Of a DNA stretch of 64,000 nucleotides, positions 42,265-50,793 are shown piece by piece. The first letter of the stretch is position 1. Every line of letters begins with the position of its first letter. Origin of the DNA: Flexivirga aerilata. Its GTDB lineage: Bacteria; Actinomycetota; Actinomycetes; Actinomycetales; Dermatophilaceae. Both the position numbers and the translations under genes were made by a program. The notes under the pieces were generated by a model. The model saw only the letters and a list, made by a program, of their open reading frames with translations, had not been told where the DNA came from and ran no database searches. Where the stretch lies: NCBI RefSeq assembly GCF_013002715.1, contig NZ_JABENB010000001.1, forward strand, positions 1,364,001 through 1,428,000, read 5' to 3'.

Positions 42265-44040
42265 TTACTTCAGGCGCAGCTGCTGAGTGGCGGGATTGGC
42301 GGCGGCCGCGGCCGGATTCCCAGCAGTGCCAACCCAATTGCGGTAGGGCTGGGTGCGCGCGGCCGCTCCTGCAGTGCCGTTCAGGTCGAGCGCCAGGCCG
42401 CTGTAGCGGTTGACCAGCCGCAGGTTGCCGCGGTCGTCCGGCTGGAGGAACCACTGCTGCCCCGCGCTCGGTCCGGACGCCGTCGCCGTGCCGAGCGTGG
42501 CCGGCGCACCCCAGGCGCGACCGGCGGTGCTGCCGCTGTCGACGCCCAGCAGTTGACCCGACTGCAGGTTGCGCACGGTGTAGGCCCCGTCGCCGGTCGG
42601 CACGAACCGCCAGCGTGCCCGCGCCGTCCGGTCGCCGGTCGACACGACCGCCTGGTCGGTGCCCTTGCCCTGACTCAGCACACCACCGGATCGGGAAATC
42701 AACTGGTGCGGCTTGTCGGTCGCCACCGGCGCCGAGGCGGGGGCGGACGAGTCGATGGTGATTGTCGCGAAGTCACCGTCGGAGCCGCCGGCGCAGGCGA
42801 TCGAGCAGTAGCTGCGGAAGGTCTTGCCGACGGTGTTGCCCTGCGTCTTGCTCACCGGGTCGATGAACCATCGATACCAGGAGCTGGTCCGGTAGGTCGG
42901 GCCGGTGTCACCGATCAGGGTCCACCGCGGGTTGGCCAGGTCGTCGGTGGCGTAGATCTTCTGCGGGGTGTCGTCGACCTGCCGCTCGGGCGTGCCGATG
43001 TACTTGCCGAGGTAGGCGTTCCAGGTGATGTTCAGGATGAACAGGTCGGAGTTCGGCGGCATCGTGCCGGCCGCCTGCTGCTGCTTCCAGGTGCCGGGAT
43101 TCTGCGGGTCGTACTCCTTGGCCGGGTCGGTGTAACCGGTCGGTGACGTCTGCACCGAGACGACGTTGCTCTCCTTGCCGCCGACGCCCGGCTGCTGCCA
43201 TGTGCCGTCGTAGTACTTCTGCCAGGATCCGGTCGCCATCTTGGCTGAGATCGAGGCCCGCGCGACGTGCTCGGTGAACCCGCCCCAGCTGCCGCCCTTG
43301 TCGACGATCCGCGAGCCGTAATAGACGTAGAAGTAGCCCGACTTCTGGTCCACGAACAGTCGTGGGTCCCCGTCGCCGTAGTAGTAGGTCTGCTGGGGGA
43401 AGGCGGCGAGGTCGTCGCGGTTGACGCTGTATGGCGAGCTCAGCGCCTGGCCCTTGATCTGCCAGGTTTTGCCCTGATCGGTGGACACCGCGTAGTCGAT
43501 CGCGTCGTAGTGCAGCCCGTCGCCGAACGGCTGCGGGGTGAATTCGTTGTGCACCAGCCCGACCCAGTTGCCGGTGTCCGGGTCGACCCAGGTACCGACC
43601 AGGTCGCAGTAGTTGGCGAGGGCATAGCGGCTCGGCGCCGGCGCCCTGGTCGCGATCCGGCCGGTCGGGCCGTTCAGGCAGCGCCATACCGTGTTGTCGT
43701 TACGATCCTGCGGGTTGGCCGGGTCGGCCGAGGTGCTCAGCGGGACATCCTTGGCGGCGTTGTCCATGTCCGTGCCGCGGTAGAACTCCCACTCATGCGG
43801 GTCGTTCGCGCCATACAGCGCGGCGGACTGCTGGAAGTAGAACTGGCCGTTGCTGTCGATGAACGGGAACGCGGGGGTGTCGGTCGGGTAGCGGTACTGC
43901 CCGATGGTGCCCGTCGTGACGGTGTATGACGGCGCGGGCGCGGGTGCCGCCTGCGCGGCGGGCAAGGTGCCGGCGGCCAGCGCCAGCCCGGCCGAGCAGG
44001 CGCCGATGATGAGGAGGCGGTGACGGAGATCCATAGTCAT
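42265..44040 (-). CDS. Secreted beta-propeller protein with C-terminal ricin-type lectin domain
   Basis: About 591 residues, starting MTMDLRHRLLIIG (ATG at 44034 is an alternative). A Sec signal (ACSAGLALAAGTLPAAQAAP) precedes a large beta-rich domain with GH43-like blade motifs (NWVGLVHNEFTPQPFGDG, YYYGDGDPRLFVDQKSGYFY, FILNITWNAYLGKYIG). From about residue 460 a ricin-B beta-trefoil follows (QGKGTDQAVV, GQQWFLQPDDRGNLRLVNRYS). Probably an extracellular glycan-active or glycan-binding protein. The catalytic residues were not located, so the activity is unproven. Confidence 0.72.
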   Translation of the reverse strand: MTMDLRHRLLIIGACSAGLALAAGTLPAAQAAPAPAPSYTVTTGTIGQYRYPTDTPAFPFIDSNGQFYFQQSAALYGANDPHEWEFYRGTDMDNAAKDVPLSTSADPANPQDRNDNTVWRCLNGPTGRIATRAPAPSRYALANYCDLVGTWVDPDTGNWVGLVHNEFTPQPFGDGLHYDAIDYAVSTDQGKTWQIKGQALSSPYSVNRDDLAAFPQQTYYYGDGDPRLFVDQKSGYFYVYYGSRIVDKGGSWGGFTEHVARASISAKMATGSWQKYYDGTWQQPGVGGKESNVVSVQTSPTGYTDPAKEYDPQNPGTWKQQQAAGTMPPNSDLFILNITWNAYLGKYIGTPERQVDDTPQKIYATDDLANPRWTLIGDTGPTYRTSSWYRWFIDPVSKTQGNTVGKTFRSYCSIACAGGSDGDFATITIDSSAPASAPVATDKPHQLISRSGGVLSQGKGTDQAVVSTGDRTARARWRFVPTGDGAYTVRNLQSGQLLGVDSGSTAGRAWGAPATLGTATASGPSAGQQWFLQPDDRGNLRLVNRYSGLALDLNGTAGAAARTQPYRNWVGTAGNPAAAAANPATQQLRLK

Positions 44041-44281
44041 CGAGATTAGGCCGTCCATGATGTTAGTTGACTGATAGCGATCAAAAACTTCAGCAAGAAT
44101 CATCGGTGTGCGGCCTCGTCGGCGTCACTGTCGGCGCCACCCCGGGCGGCGGAACCTCCTGCGGTCGTTGCCGGTTGGCCTTGGTGACGGCCGGTCGCGT
44201 ACACTCGCACTTCGGGTGGTTGACGACAACCAAGCTGAGTCATGTCCGCTTTCCAACCGGCGGACACCGGCCCAGCACTGA

Positions 44282-44354
44282 AGGGCACTAGCTCAATTGG
44301 CAGAGCACCGGTCTCCAAAACCGGGGGTTGGGGGTTCAAGTCCCTCGTGCCCTG
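44282..44354 (+). tRNA. tRNA-Trp (CCA)
   Basis: Acceptor AGGGCAC pairs with GTGCCCT, anticodon CCA in GGTCTCCAAAACC, T-loop TTCAAGT, discriminator G; the CCA end is not encoded. Directly upstream of secE, as in other actinobacteria. Confidence 0.97.
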
Positions 44355-44390
44355 CAAGACGCAGAACAACCGGCGGAAGTAAGGATCATC

Positions 44391-44636
44391 GTGAGCACGA
44401 GCACCGCGTCCAAGCGCGGCTCGGCCGAGGGCAAGGCGGCCTCGGGCGGCTTCTTCGCGAAGATCATCCTGTTCATCCGTCAGGTGATCGACGAGCTGCG
44501 CAAGGTGGTGCGGCCGACCCGCGACGAGTTGGTCAACTACACGCTCGCGCTGATCGTCTTCCTGGCGCTGATCATGGCGTTCGTGGTCGGGCTCGATCAG
44601 TTGATCGTGCGCCTGATCAGCTGGGTGTTCGGCTGA
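44391..44636 (+). CDS. secE: Preprotein translocase subunit SecE
   Basis: 81 residues from a GTG preceded by AAGGA. The conserved amphipathic helix FIRQVIDELRKVVRPTRDEL is followed by a single membrane helix (YTLALIVFLALIMAFVVG). It completes the SecYEG channel. It is in the tRNA-Trp-secE-nusG-rplK-rplA series. Confidence 0.96.
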   Translation: MSTSTASKRGSAEGKAASGGFFAKIILFIRQVIDELRKVVRPTRDELVNYTLALIVFLALIMAFVVGLDQLIVRLISWVFG

Positions 44637-44709
44637 CGCATCGGCACCACCCGTCGGATCCGCGTGATCCGACGGCACAACGGCGAGAGATATCAAGGGA
44701 AGCAGGGCA

Positions 44710-45924
44710 ATGACAGGCGAGAGGACCTCCGAGCACCGCGTCGAGGACCCGCAGGAGCGGGACATCGAGGTGCAGACCGAGGACGCCCAGGCGCAGGCGT
44801 GGGACGCCGACCTGGAGGCCGAGGACGCACAGGACGCGGACGCGCTGGACCTTGCAGACGCGGACGAGCACCAGGCCGACGCCGACGACATGCTCGAGGG
44901 CATGGAGAACGACCTCGACATCGCCGACGGGGACAGCGACACCGAGCAGGCCGAGGGCGCGACCCGCGAGGGCGCCGACCCCGAGGACCCGGCCGAGATC
45001 GAGGCGATCAACCTCGACGGTGACGAGGCCGTGGACGCCGGCGACGCCGATGACGACGCGGCCGCCGCGCAGCTGGTCGCCGACGACCCGCAGGTCGACG
45101 CCGAGATCGCCGAGGCCGACGCCGACTCCGCCGCGGAGGCGGACGCCGAGCGCGACGAGGAAGAAGTCGACGGCGCCGAGACCGACGACGAGGCCGAGGC
45201 CGAGGTGGCCGGCGAGGCCGCCGACCTGGGCGAGGACGTCGCAGCCGACGACGAGGCTGCTTCGGAGGACGCCGAGGAGCCGGCGCTCACCGCCGAGGAG
45301 CAGCGCGCGGCGTTCATCGCCGACCTGAAGTCGCAGTTCGGTGACTGGTACGTCATCCACTCCTACGCCGGCTACGAGAAGCGGGTGAAGGCCAACCTGG
45401 AGACCCGCATCACCAGCCTCAACATGGAGGACTACATCTTCGGCGTCGAGGTGCCGATGGAGGAGTTCACCGAGATCAAGAACTCCCAGCGCAAGACCGG
45501 CACCCGCGTGCGGATGCCCGGCTACGTGCTGGTGCGGATGGACCTGACCGACGAGAGCTGGGGCGCGGTTCGCCATACCCCGGGCGTCACCGGCTTCGTG
45601 GGCAACGCCCACCAGCCGTCGCCGCTGTCGATCGACGAGGTCGTCACGATGCTCAACCCGGTCTTCGAGGACGCCACGACCGAGACCACCAGCGGTGCCG
45701 CCGCGGGTGCGCCGGCCGCCGCGTCGTCCGGGAAGTCCAGCGGGCCGGTCGACGTTGACTTCAGCGTGGGCGAGTCGGTCACCGTCATGGAGGGCCCCTT
45801 CGAGACGCTGCCCGCCACGATTTCCGAGATCAACACCGACACCCAGAAGCTCAAGGTGCTGGTCTCGATCTTCGGCCGGGAGACCCCGGTCGAGCTGGCC
45901 TTCAACCAGGTCGCCAAGATCTGA
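44710..45924 (+). CDS. nusG: Transcription antitermination factor NusG with long acidic N-terminus
   Basis: 404 residues, about twice the length of enterobacterial NusG. Residues about 1-205 are almost only Asp, Glu, Ala and Gly with very few hydrophobic residues (disordered acidic tail). The NGN domain begins near [20 protein letters not shown] and includes [12 protein letters not shown] and GVTGFVG. A Gly/Ala/Ser linker leads to the KOW domain ([14 protein letters not shown] ... [13 protein letters not shown]). It binds RNA polymerase and modulates pausing. GGGAAG precedes the ATG. Confidence 0.95.
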   Translation: MTGERTSEHRVEDPQERDIEVQTEDAQAQAWDADLEAEDAQDADALDLADADEHQADADDMLEGMENDLDIADGDSDTEQAEGATREGADPEDPAEIEAINLDGDEAVDAGDADDDAAAAQLVADDPQVDAEIAEADADSAAEADAERDEEEVDGAETDDEAEAEVAGEAADLGEDVAADDEAASEDAEEPALTAEEQRAAFIADLKSQFGDWYVIHSYAGYEKRVKANLETRITSLNMEDYIFGVEVPMEEFTEIKNSQRKTGTRVRMPGYVLVRMDLTDESWGAVRHTPGVTGFVGNAHQPSPLSIDEVVTMLNPVFEDATTETTSGAAAGAPAAASSGKSSGPVDVDFSVGESVTVMEGPFETLPATISEINTDTQKLKVLVSIFGRETPVELAFNQVAKI

Positions 45925-46024
45925 GCCGAAGGCTTCCACCCGCCCGCGAGGAATGCTCGTTCGGGCACCTGCAACCGGGTCATCGCCCACGGCGTAGGCC
46001 CACGGAAAAGGAACACCAAGAGAT

Positions 46025-46456
46025 ATGCCTCCCAAGAAGAAGGTCGCCGGCTTCATCAAGCTGCAGATCCAGGCCGGTCAGGCAACCCCTGCCCCGCCGG
46101 TTGGCCCCGCGCTCGGTCAGCACGGCGTCAACATCATGGAGTTCGTCAAGGCGTACAACGACGCCACGGCGGACAAGCGCGGCAATGTCATCCCGGTCGA
46201 GATCACGGTCTACGAAGACCGGTCCTTCACCTTCATTACCAAGACCCCGCCGGCCGCTGAGCTGATCAAGAAGGCAGCGGGCGTCGCCAAGGGCTCGGGC
46301 GAGCCGCACAAGACCAAGGTCGGCAAGCTGACCAAGGACCAGGTGCGCGAGATCGCCGAGATGAAGATGCAGGACCTCAACGCCGGCGACATCGACAACG
46401 CCGCGCGCATCATCGCCGGGACCGCCCGGTCGATGGGCATCGACGCGGAGGCCTGA
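46025..46456 (+). CDS. rplK: 50S ribosomal protein L11
   Basis: 143 residues, normal length: [37 protein letters not shown], and RSMGIDAEA at the end. Part of the GTPase-associated centre and target of thiostrepton. The stop codon region is included in a 90-bp tandem duplication that fills most of the gap to rplA. Confidence 0.98.
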   Translation: MPPKKKVAGFIKLQIQAGQATPAPPVGPALGQHGVNIMEFVKAYNDATADKRGNVIPVEITVYEDRSFTFITKTPPAAELIKKAAGVAKGSGEPHKTKVGKLTKDQVREIAEMKMQDLNAGDIDNAARIIAGTARSMGIDAEA

Positions 46457-46636
46457 CGAAGGATGTAGCGGAGGTTGGGGGCGAGCGTGCGAGCACCCGG
46501 CCGAAGCGGAGTCCGAGGAAGGCCGACAAAGAAAACGGAGGCCTGACGAAGGATGTAGCGGAGGTTGGGGGCGAGCGTGCGAGCACCCGGCCGAAGCGGA
46601 GTCCGAGGAAGGCCGACAAAAGGCGCGGAGGCCTGA
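46446..46636. repeat. 90-bp tandem duplication at the rplK end
   Basis: Copies at 46446-46535 and 46536-46625, with the first 11 bases of a third copy at 46626. The unit starts inside the last rplK codons (CGGAGGCCTGA), so the L11 stop context is copied. Base differences are near the junction only. Contains a GGTTGGGGGCGAGCG segment. Non-coding in the plus direction. Confidence 0.9.
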
Positions 46637-46704
46637 GCCTCCTCGTCATACCCGTGGAAGGGCTGCTTCAGCCCGCACAACCACAATCCCACTAGGAGAA
46701 CCAC

Positions 46705-47433
46705 ATGAAGCACAGCAAGAACTACCGGGCTGCGGCCGAGCAGATCGACCGCGACAAGGTGTACGCCCCGCTGCAGGCGGTGCGCCTCGCCAAGTCCGGT
46801 GCCAAGACCAAGTACGACTCGACCGTCGAGGTGGCGTTCCGTCTCGGTGTCGACCCGCGCAAGGCCGACCAGATGGTGCGCGGCACCGTCAACCTGCCGC
46901 ACGGCACCGGTAAGACCGCCCGCGTGCTGGTCTTCGCCAACGGTGACAAGGCTGCTGCGGCGGAGGCTGCCGGCGCCGACTTCGTCGGCTCGGACGACAT
47001 GATCGACAAGGTTGCCGGTGGCTGGACCGACTTCGACGCGGTCGTTGCCACCCCGGACCTGATGGGCAAGGTCGGTCGCCTCGGTAAGGTGCTCGGCCCG
47101 CGTGGTCTGATGCCGAACCCGAAGACGGGCACGGTGACGATGGATGTCGCCAAGGCCGTCTCGGACATCAAGGGCGGCAAGATCGAGTTCCGCGTGGACA
47201 AGCACTCCAACCTGCACTTCATCATCGGCAAGGCGTCGTTCGACGAGAAGGCGCTGGTGGAGAACTACGCGGCAGCGCTCGAGGAGATCCTGCGTCTGAA
47301 GCCGGCCGCCGCCAAGGGTCGTTACATCTCCAAGGCGACGATGTCGACCACGATGGGCCCGGGCATCCCGCTCGACGCCTCGGTGACGCGCAACCTGCTG
47401 TCCGAGGACGCGGCTGCGACTCAGGAAGCCTGA
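46705..47433 (+). CDS. rplA: 50S ribosomal protein L1
   Basis: 242 residues, start [15 protein letters not shown] after a GGAGAA site. L1 landmarks are [47 protein letters not shown] and [14 protein letters not shown]. It binds 23S rRNA at the L1 stalk and usually represses its own operon. A strong hairpin terminator follows, so rplJ-rplL are not directly next here. Confidence 0.98.
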   Translation: MKHSKNYRAAAEQIDRDKVYAPLQAVRLAKSGAKTKYDSTVEVAFRLGVDPRKADQMVRGTVNLPHGTGKTARVLVFANGDKAAAAEAAGADFVGSDDMIDKVAGGWTDFDAVVATPDLMGKVGRLGKVLGPRGLMPNPKTGTVTMDVAKAVSDIKGGKIEFRVDKHSNLHFIIGKASFDEKALVENYAAALEEILRLKPAAAKGRYISKATMSTTMGPGIPLDASVTRNLLSEDAAATQEA

Positions 47434-47458
47434 GTTACGTTCTAGGTCAACACAATTC

Positions 47459-47496
47459 GGCCGCTCACCCCGTCAGGGGTGGGCGGCCGGTTTGTT
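47459..47496 (+). terminator. Terminator after rplA
   Basis: GGCCGC/GCGGCC outer arms and CACCCC/GGGGTG inner arms around GTCA, followed by TTTGTT. A good intrinsic terminator at the end of the secE-nusG-rplK-rplA series. Confidence 0.8.
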
Positions 47497-47679
47497 CGGT
47501 ATGGCGGTGCTCGGCTCGTGCCTGACCACGCGCCCGAGCATCTGCCGGCCCGGTCCCGTCGGTGCAGGTTTCATCCCGGGCCCGGGTTCCACCGGGGCCG
47601 ACGAGTGCTGGTGCCGTGGATTGCTCACTCGGCTGGGCACGTATCGCTCCATGATGCTCGGCGCGAGCTTCGTGTGCAT
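47473..47679 (-). CDS. Possible small Pro-rich protein
   Basis: 68 residues (MHTKLAPSIMERYVPSRVSN ...), Pro-, Arg- and His-rich. The evidence is an AAGGAGG ribosome site seven bases before the ATG, unusually strong for a chance frame. It is convergent with rplA and ends inside the rplA terminator. No domain recognised. Confidence 0.42.
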   Translation of the reverse strand: MHTKLAPSIMERYVPSRVSNPRHQHSSAPVEPGPGMKPAPTGPGRQMLGRVVRHEPSTAIPNKPAAHP

Positions 47680-48030
47680 GGTTCGCCTCCTTCGGCCTCA
47701 CCAGGACGCGGCATCAACCCGGAGCGATTCGTGGTTGGGTCATGCGCCACGACGTTCGTCGTCCGGGTGCGCTCGACGAGGGATGTGACGATCTCGATCA
47801 TGTGATGGTGGGGCGTTGGTGGAACAGATGCAGCCCGTTATCCAGTCGGTGGTGCGGAAGAACGTACTTTCGGGTGCGTGATGCACTGCCCCGTTGTGCG
47901 CAGCAAGATCACGTGGTCACGCGCTGCGACCACGTCGCGATGGTTCGCCATGTCGCGGGCCGAGGATCCGGCGGCTCACCGCCGCAGCGGCGTCCGCGGC
48001 ATTCCTTCCGGGTCGCACCGGTGGGCCGGG
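47680..48030. other. Gene-poor 350-bp stretch at the start of the accessory patch
   Basis: No convincing gene on either strand. Short frames here lack ribosome sites and family resemblance. ACGTGGTC and GACCACGT form an 8-bp inverted repeat with a 9-bp spacer at about 47923-47947. GC is lower than in flanking ribosomal genes, consistent with the boundary of an inserted segment. Confidence 0.5.
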
Positions 48031-48423
48031 TCACGCGTTCGATTGAGACCGATCGTATTCCCGTTGTGCGATTTCGATCACATCGATGTGGGTTTCCGCC
48101 CAACTTTTCAACTGAGTGATTACGACGCTCAAGGACCTTCCGGATTCCGTCAGGTCGTAGTCAGTGCGAGGTGGAACCGAAGGTGTGACGGTCCGCACAA
48201 CGAACCCGTCTCGCTCCAAGGCGCGCAGAGTCTGTGTGAGCATTTTCTCACTGATTCCCGCGATGTCCTTGGAGAGTTCTGAGTACCGCATCGATCTCTC
48301 GGATAGGCGGCTCATGATCAGCACCGCCCATTTATTGGAGATGCGCTCGAGAAGTTTCCGACTCGGGCAGCTTTCGAAATATGCGTTGAACTCTTCGATC
48401 TTCTCGGTTGCAAGGCGTCTCAT
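48031..48423 (-). CDS. HxlR family transcriptional regulator
   Basis: 130 residues, start MRRLATEKIEEFNAYFESCP; the open frame extends upstream but the family begins here. Typical winged helix: a Cys in ESCPSRKLLERISNKWAVLI, MRYSELSKDIAGISEKMLTQTL, and PPRTDYDLTESGRSL. Such regulators often sense redox or aldehyde stress through the Cys. Divergent from the NmrA-like gene, with two palindromes between. Confidence 0.88.
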   Translation of the reverse strand: MRRLATEKIEEFNAYFESCPSRKLLERISNKWAVLIMSRLSERSMRYSELSKDIAGISEKMLTQTLRALERDGFVVRTVTPSVPPRTDYDLTESGRSLSVVITQLKSWAETHIDVIEIAQREYDRSQSNA

Positions 48424-48450
48424 GTGATAGGCACCATCCCTCCCCAGCAA

Positions 48451-48466
48451 CGCACTTTGAAGTGCG
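48451..48466. promoter_or_regulatory. Candidate HxlR operator, site 1
   Basis: CGCACTT and AAGTGCG, perfect 7-bp arms around TG, 28 bp upstream of the HxlR start on its strand. A second, different palindrome lies at 48517-48536. Confidence 0.55.
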
Positions 48467-48516
48467 CTCTTCCCCAGGGCCGTGAGCCTAGCAGATAGTT
48501 GCTGCGTGCCGACGCG

Positions 48517-48536
48517 GTCGAAAGAATCGTTTCGAC
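48517..48536. promoter_or_regulatory. Candidate operator, site 2
   Basis: GTCGAAA and TTTCGAC, perfect 7-bp arms with a 6-bp spacer, 53 bp upstream of the NmrA-like ATG. It could regulate that direction. Confidence 0.5.
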
Positions 48537-48588
48537 TCCGCGGCACGGTGTGACGGATACCACAGCCAATAAGAGGGTGGATGAACAG

Positions 48589-49431
48589 ATGATTACAGTA
48601 AGTGGGGCAACAGGAAACGTCGGTTCCGAGGTCGTTCGGATTCTCCGCGCGCAGGGCGTTTCGGTCGCTGGTCTGAGCCGGCAGGCGCATGCCGGCGAGC
48701 CGGACATGGCCTGGCGCGTTCTGGAGCCGGCTGACACCGGATCTGCTCGAGAGGCGTTGGAGGGCGCCGACAAATTGGCGCTGATCACCTCGGCCGGCGA
48801 GGACATGTTCGAGCGCGAAAGGGCCCTTGTGCAGGCAGCGGCGGACGCCGGAGTGAGCCACGTGGTGAAACTTTCCGGCCTGGGCGCCGGACCTGACGCG
48901 CCGATCAAGTTGCCGCAGCAGCATTTCAAGACCGAAGAGTTGATCAAGAGCCTGGGCCTGGTCTATACGTTCGTGCGGCCGAACCTGTTCATGCAAACGC
49001 TCCTGGCGTCGGCGCAGACCGTACGTGACAGCGGCACTCTGTACGCGCCTGCCGGCGACGGGGCGATCAGCTTCACCGATGTCAGGGACGTGGCCGCCGT
49101 GATCGCCGCCGCTCTCACTCAGACTGGACACGACAACGAGATCTACGAAATCACCGGTCCCGACGCGTTCACCTTCGCCCAGGTTGCCGCACTATTCAGC
49201 CAGGAGTTGGGCAAGGATGTCACGTTCGTCGACGTCGCACCCGACGATGCGCGAGAGGGGATGCTCAGCAGCGGGCTAAGTCCGTGGCTGGCAGACGCAT
49301 TCGTCGAACTCTACGGGATCTACCGCGCCGGTTACGGGGCAGCGGTCTTGCCCGGACCCATCGAAAAGGTCACCGGACGGCCGGCAGCCAGCCTGACCAC
49401 GTTCCTGCGCCAATTCGCTGGACAGTTCTAA
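48589..49431 (+). CDS. NmrA-like NAD(P)-binding reductase
   Basis: 280 residues from MITVSGATGNVGSEVV; a GTG at 48577 is an alternative start. Glycine-rich SGATGNVGSEVVRIL loop, then an atypical SDR body (HVVKLSGLGAG, FVRPNLFMQTLL). This is the NmrA/TMR family that binds NAD(P) and reduces quinones or other small substrates, often controlled by HxlR. The next gene starts 24 bp later, so the two are probably one transcript. Confidence 0.87.
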   Translation: MITVSGATGNVGSEVVRILRAQGVSVAGLSRQAHAGEPDMAWRVLEPADTGSAREALEGADKLALITSAGEDMFERERALVQAAADAGVSHVVKLSGLGAGPDAPIKLPQQHFKTEELIKSLGLVYTFVRPNLFMQTLLASAQTVRDSGTLYAPAGDGAISFTDVRDVAAVIAAALTQTGHDNEIYEITGPDAFTFAQVAALFSQELGKDVTFVDVAPDDAREGMLSSGLSPWLADAFVELYGIYRAGYGAAVLPGPIEKVTGRPAASLTTFLRQFAGQF

Positions 49432-49455
49432 GCCGCGCCGTAGTGGGGGGAAGTC

Positions 49456-50793
49456 GTGAATGTACTGCTCGTGGGCGACGCGTTCGCCGAGTTCGCCGTG
49501 TTGGATCGCGTATTGACAGTGGGGCAACTGGCGTCATTGTTGGATCACGGCGAGCCGGGCAGATTGCCCGAACGGGTGGTCGTCGGCGAAGGCGTGACCA
49601 GCGACGGACTGGAGGCGCTGCGGCGGCGGTCGCTCGAGCAGAACGCGAACATCGACTTTGTCGAGGCAACCTCACCTAGCGCGCGAACCGGGCAGGAGTT
49701 GTCGCACAAGCGAATCCAGCGAAACGTTTTGATTGGCGACCCGATTCGCGTCGATCAGAACCGCTTCCAGATGCAGCTGATCATCGATGGCGAGTGCGAC
49801 ATCATGGCCGACCACCGCACCGGCATGCACCTGCAGGGCATGGTGTTGACCGAGGCCGCGCGCCAGGCATTCCTCGCCGTCACTGAAAAATTCGTGCTGA
49901 GCGACTCCGCACCGGGGACGCACTACTTCGTGATTGACGCGATCACGATGACCTTTCTGCGGTTCGCTTTCCCAGTAGCGACGAGCATTACCGTCGATGT
50001 CGCGTCGTCGGCAGGCACCGGGGACGGCAGCCTGCGCGCAACCGTCGCAGTGTCGTTCGAGCAGGTCGGCGCCGAAGTCGCCAGGGCGCAAGTCCAGCAC
50101 ACGGCCGTGCCCACCAACCGTCTCGCACGGATCGAACGCGCCTTGGCCGCTTCGGTGCTGGGCAGGGCACTGGCCGATTCGACAGTGGCTGGGCGATCCC
50201 TACCGGCCCAAGCAACCGGTCCCCAGATGCCGCCAGCAGTGGGAGCAAGACATACTGACCGGAGTCGCCGAGATCCCGATGCTCGTCCTGTGCGTGCTGC
50301 TACCGCGGTGGGCAGGCAGGATCATCGGTCGTCGCGGACCATGGCCGCCTCTCCTATGGGGGATGGCAGTCCTAGCGGCCGCGTCGTTGCTACTCGCCCC
50401 GATAGGGTCGACCTCGGCATACCTGACCTGCGTCCCGGGCCTGTTGGCAATGGGGGTCGGCATCGCCCTAGCCGTCCCGGCAGTATCCGGCGCCGCGGTC
50501 ACCGACGTTCCCCCCGCACTCACTGCCTCGGCGTCCGCAACATTGTCCGCCGCACGCCAAACTGGTGGAGTCCTCGGCGTCGCAGTCCTGGGAAGCGTGG
50601 TTGCCACCGACATCGAGTCCCGGATCGCAAGCGCCTTCTGTCTCATCGCCGCGGTCATCACAGCCGTCCTCATCCCAGCCGTCGTCCTGGACAGAAACAG
50701 CTCTCCAAACGTGTAGCTGAATGCTGTGGAAGGCTCTGCGTCCGGTTCGGTCGACACCGAGGTCTCCATGCCGGATGGAAGACTCAGAAGTAG
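49456..50793 (+). CDS. AfsA-like hotdog protein, C-terminus probably unnatural
   Basis: GTG start 24 bp after the NmrA-like stop, with GGGGGGAAG upstream. Residues about 80-245 look like one AfsA/ScbA hotdog repeat (SHKRIQRNVLIGDP, HLQGMVLTEAARQAFLA, TFLRFAFPVATS, and an ending RIERALA). AfsA-type proteins make gamma-butyrolactone signals or related condensation products. The frame stays open to 50793, but the last about 195 residues (Arg/Pro/His-rich) are read out of frame over an MFS gene remnant, so the true stop was probably lost by deletion. Confidence 0.6.
   Translation: MNVLLVGDAFAEFAVLDRVLTVGQLASLLDHGEPGRLPERVVVGEGVTSDGLEALRRRSLEQNANIDFVEATSPSARTGQELSHKRIQRNVLIGDPIRVDQNRFQMQLIIDGECDIMADHRTGMHLQGMVLTEAARQAFLAVTEKFVLSDSAPGTHYFVIDAITMTFLRFAFPVATSITVDVASSAGTGDGSLRATVAVSFEQVGAEVARAQVQHTAVPTNRLARIERALAASVLGRALADSTVAGRSLPAQATGPQMPPAVGARHTDRSRRDPDARPVRAATAVGRQDHRSSRTMAASPMGDGSPSGRVVATRPDRVDLGIPDLRPGPVGNGGRHRPSRPGSIRRRGHRRSPRTHCLGVRNIVRRTPNWWSPRRRSPGKRGCHRHRVPDRKRLLSHRRGHHSRPHPSRRPGQKQLSKRVAECCGRLCVRFGRHRGLHAGWKTQK
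50240..50716 (+). pseudogene. MFS transporter, C-terminal remnant
   Basis: About 158 codons in a different frame from the AfsA-like gene: ILTGVAEIPMLVLCVLLPRW, GRIIGRRGP, then AVPAVSGAAVTDVPPAL and ASATLSAARQTGGVLGVAVL. This is the last third of a DHA2-type MFS exporter. It has no start and no N-terminal helices, so it is 5'-truncated, apparently at the junction with the AfsA-like gene. Confidence 0.8.

Noticed and set aside
44200..44205. TACACT as the tRNA-Trp/secE promoter -10 box
   Set aside because: No -35 at good spacing could be found, so it is not listed as a promoter.
46410..46649. Minus-strand repeat protein over the rplK-rplA gap
   Set aside because: Its internal 30-residue repeat merely reflects the 90-bp DNA duplication; no ribosome site.
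47742..48119. 125-codon plus-strand frame before the HxlR gene
   Set aside because: No ribosome site, Arg/Cys/His-rich composition, overlaps the HxlR end.
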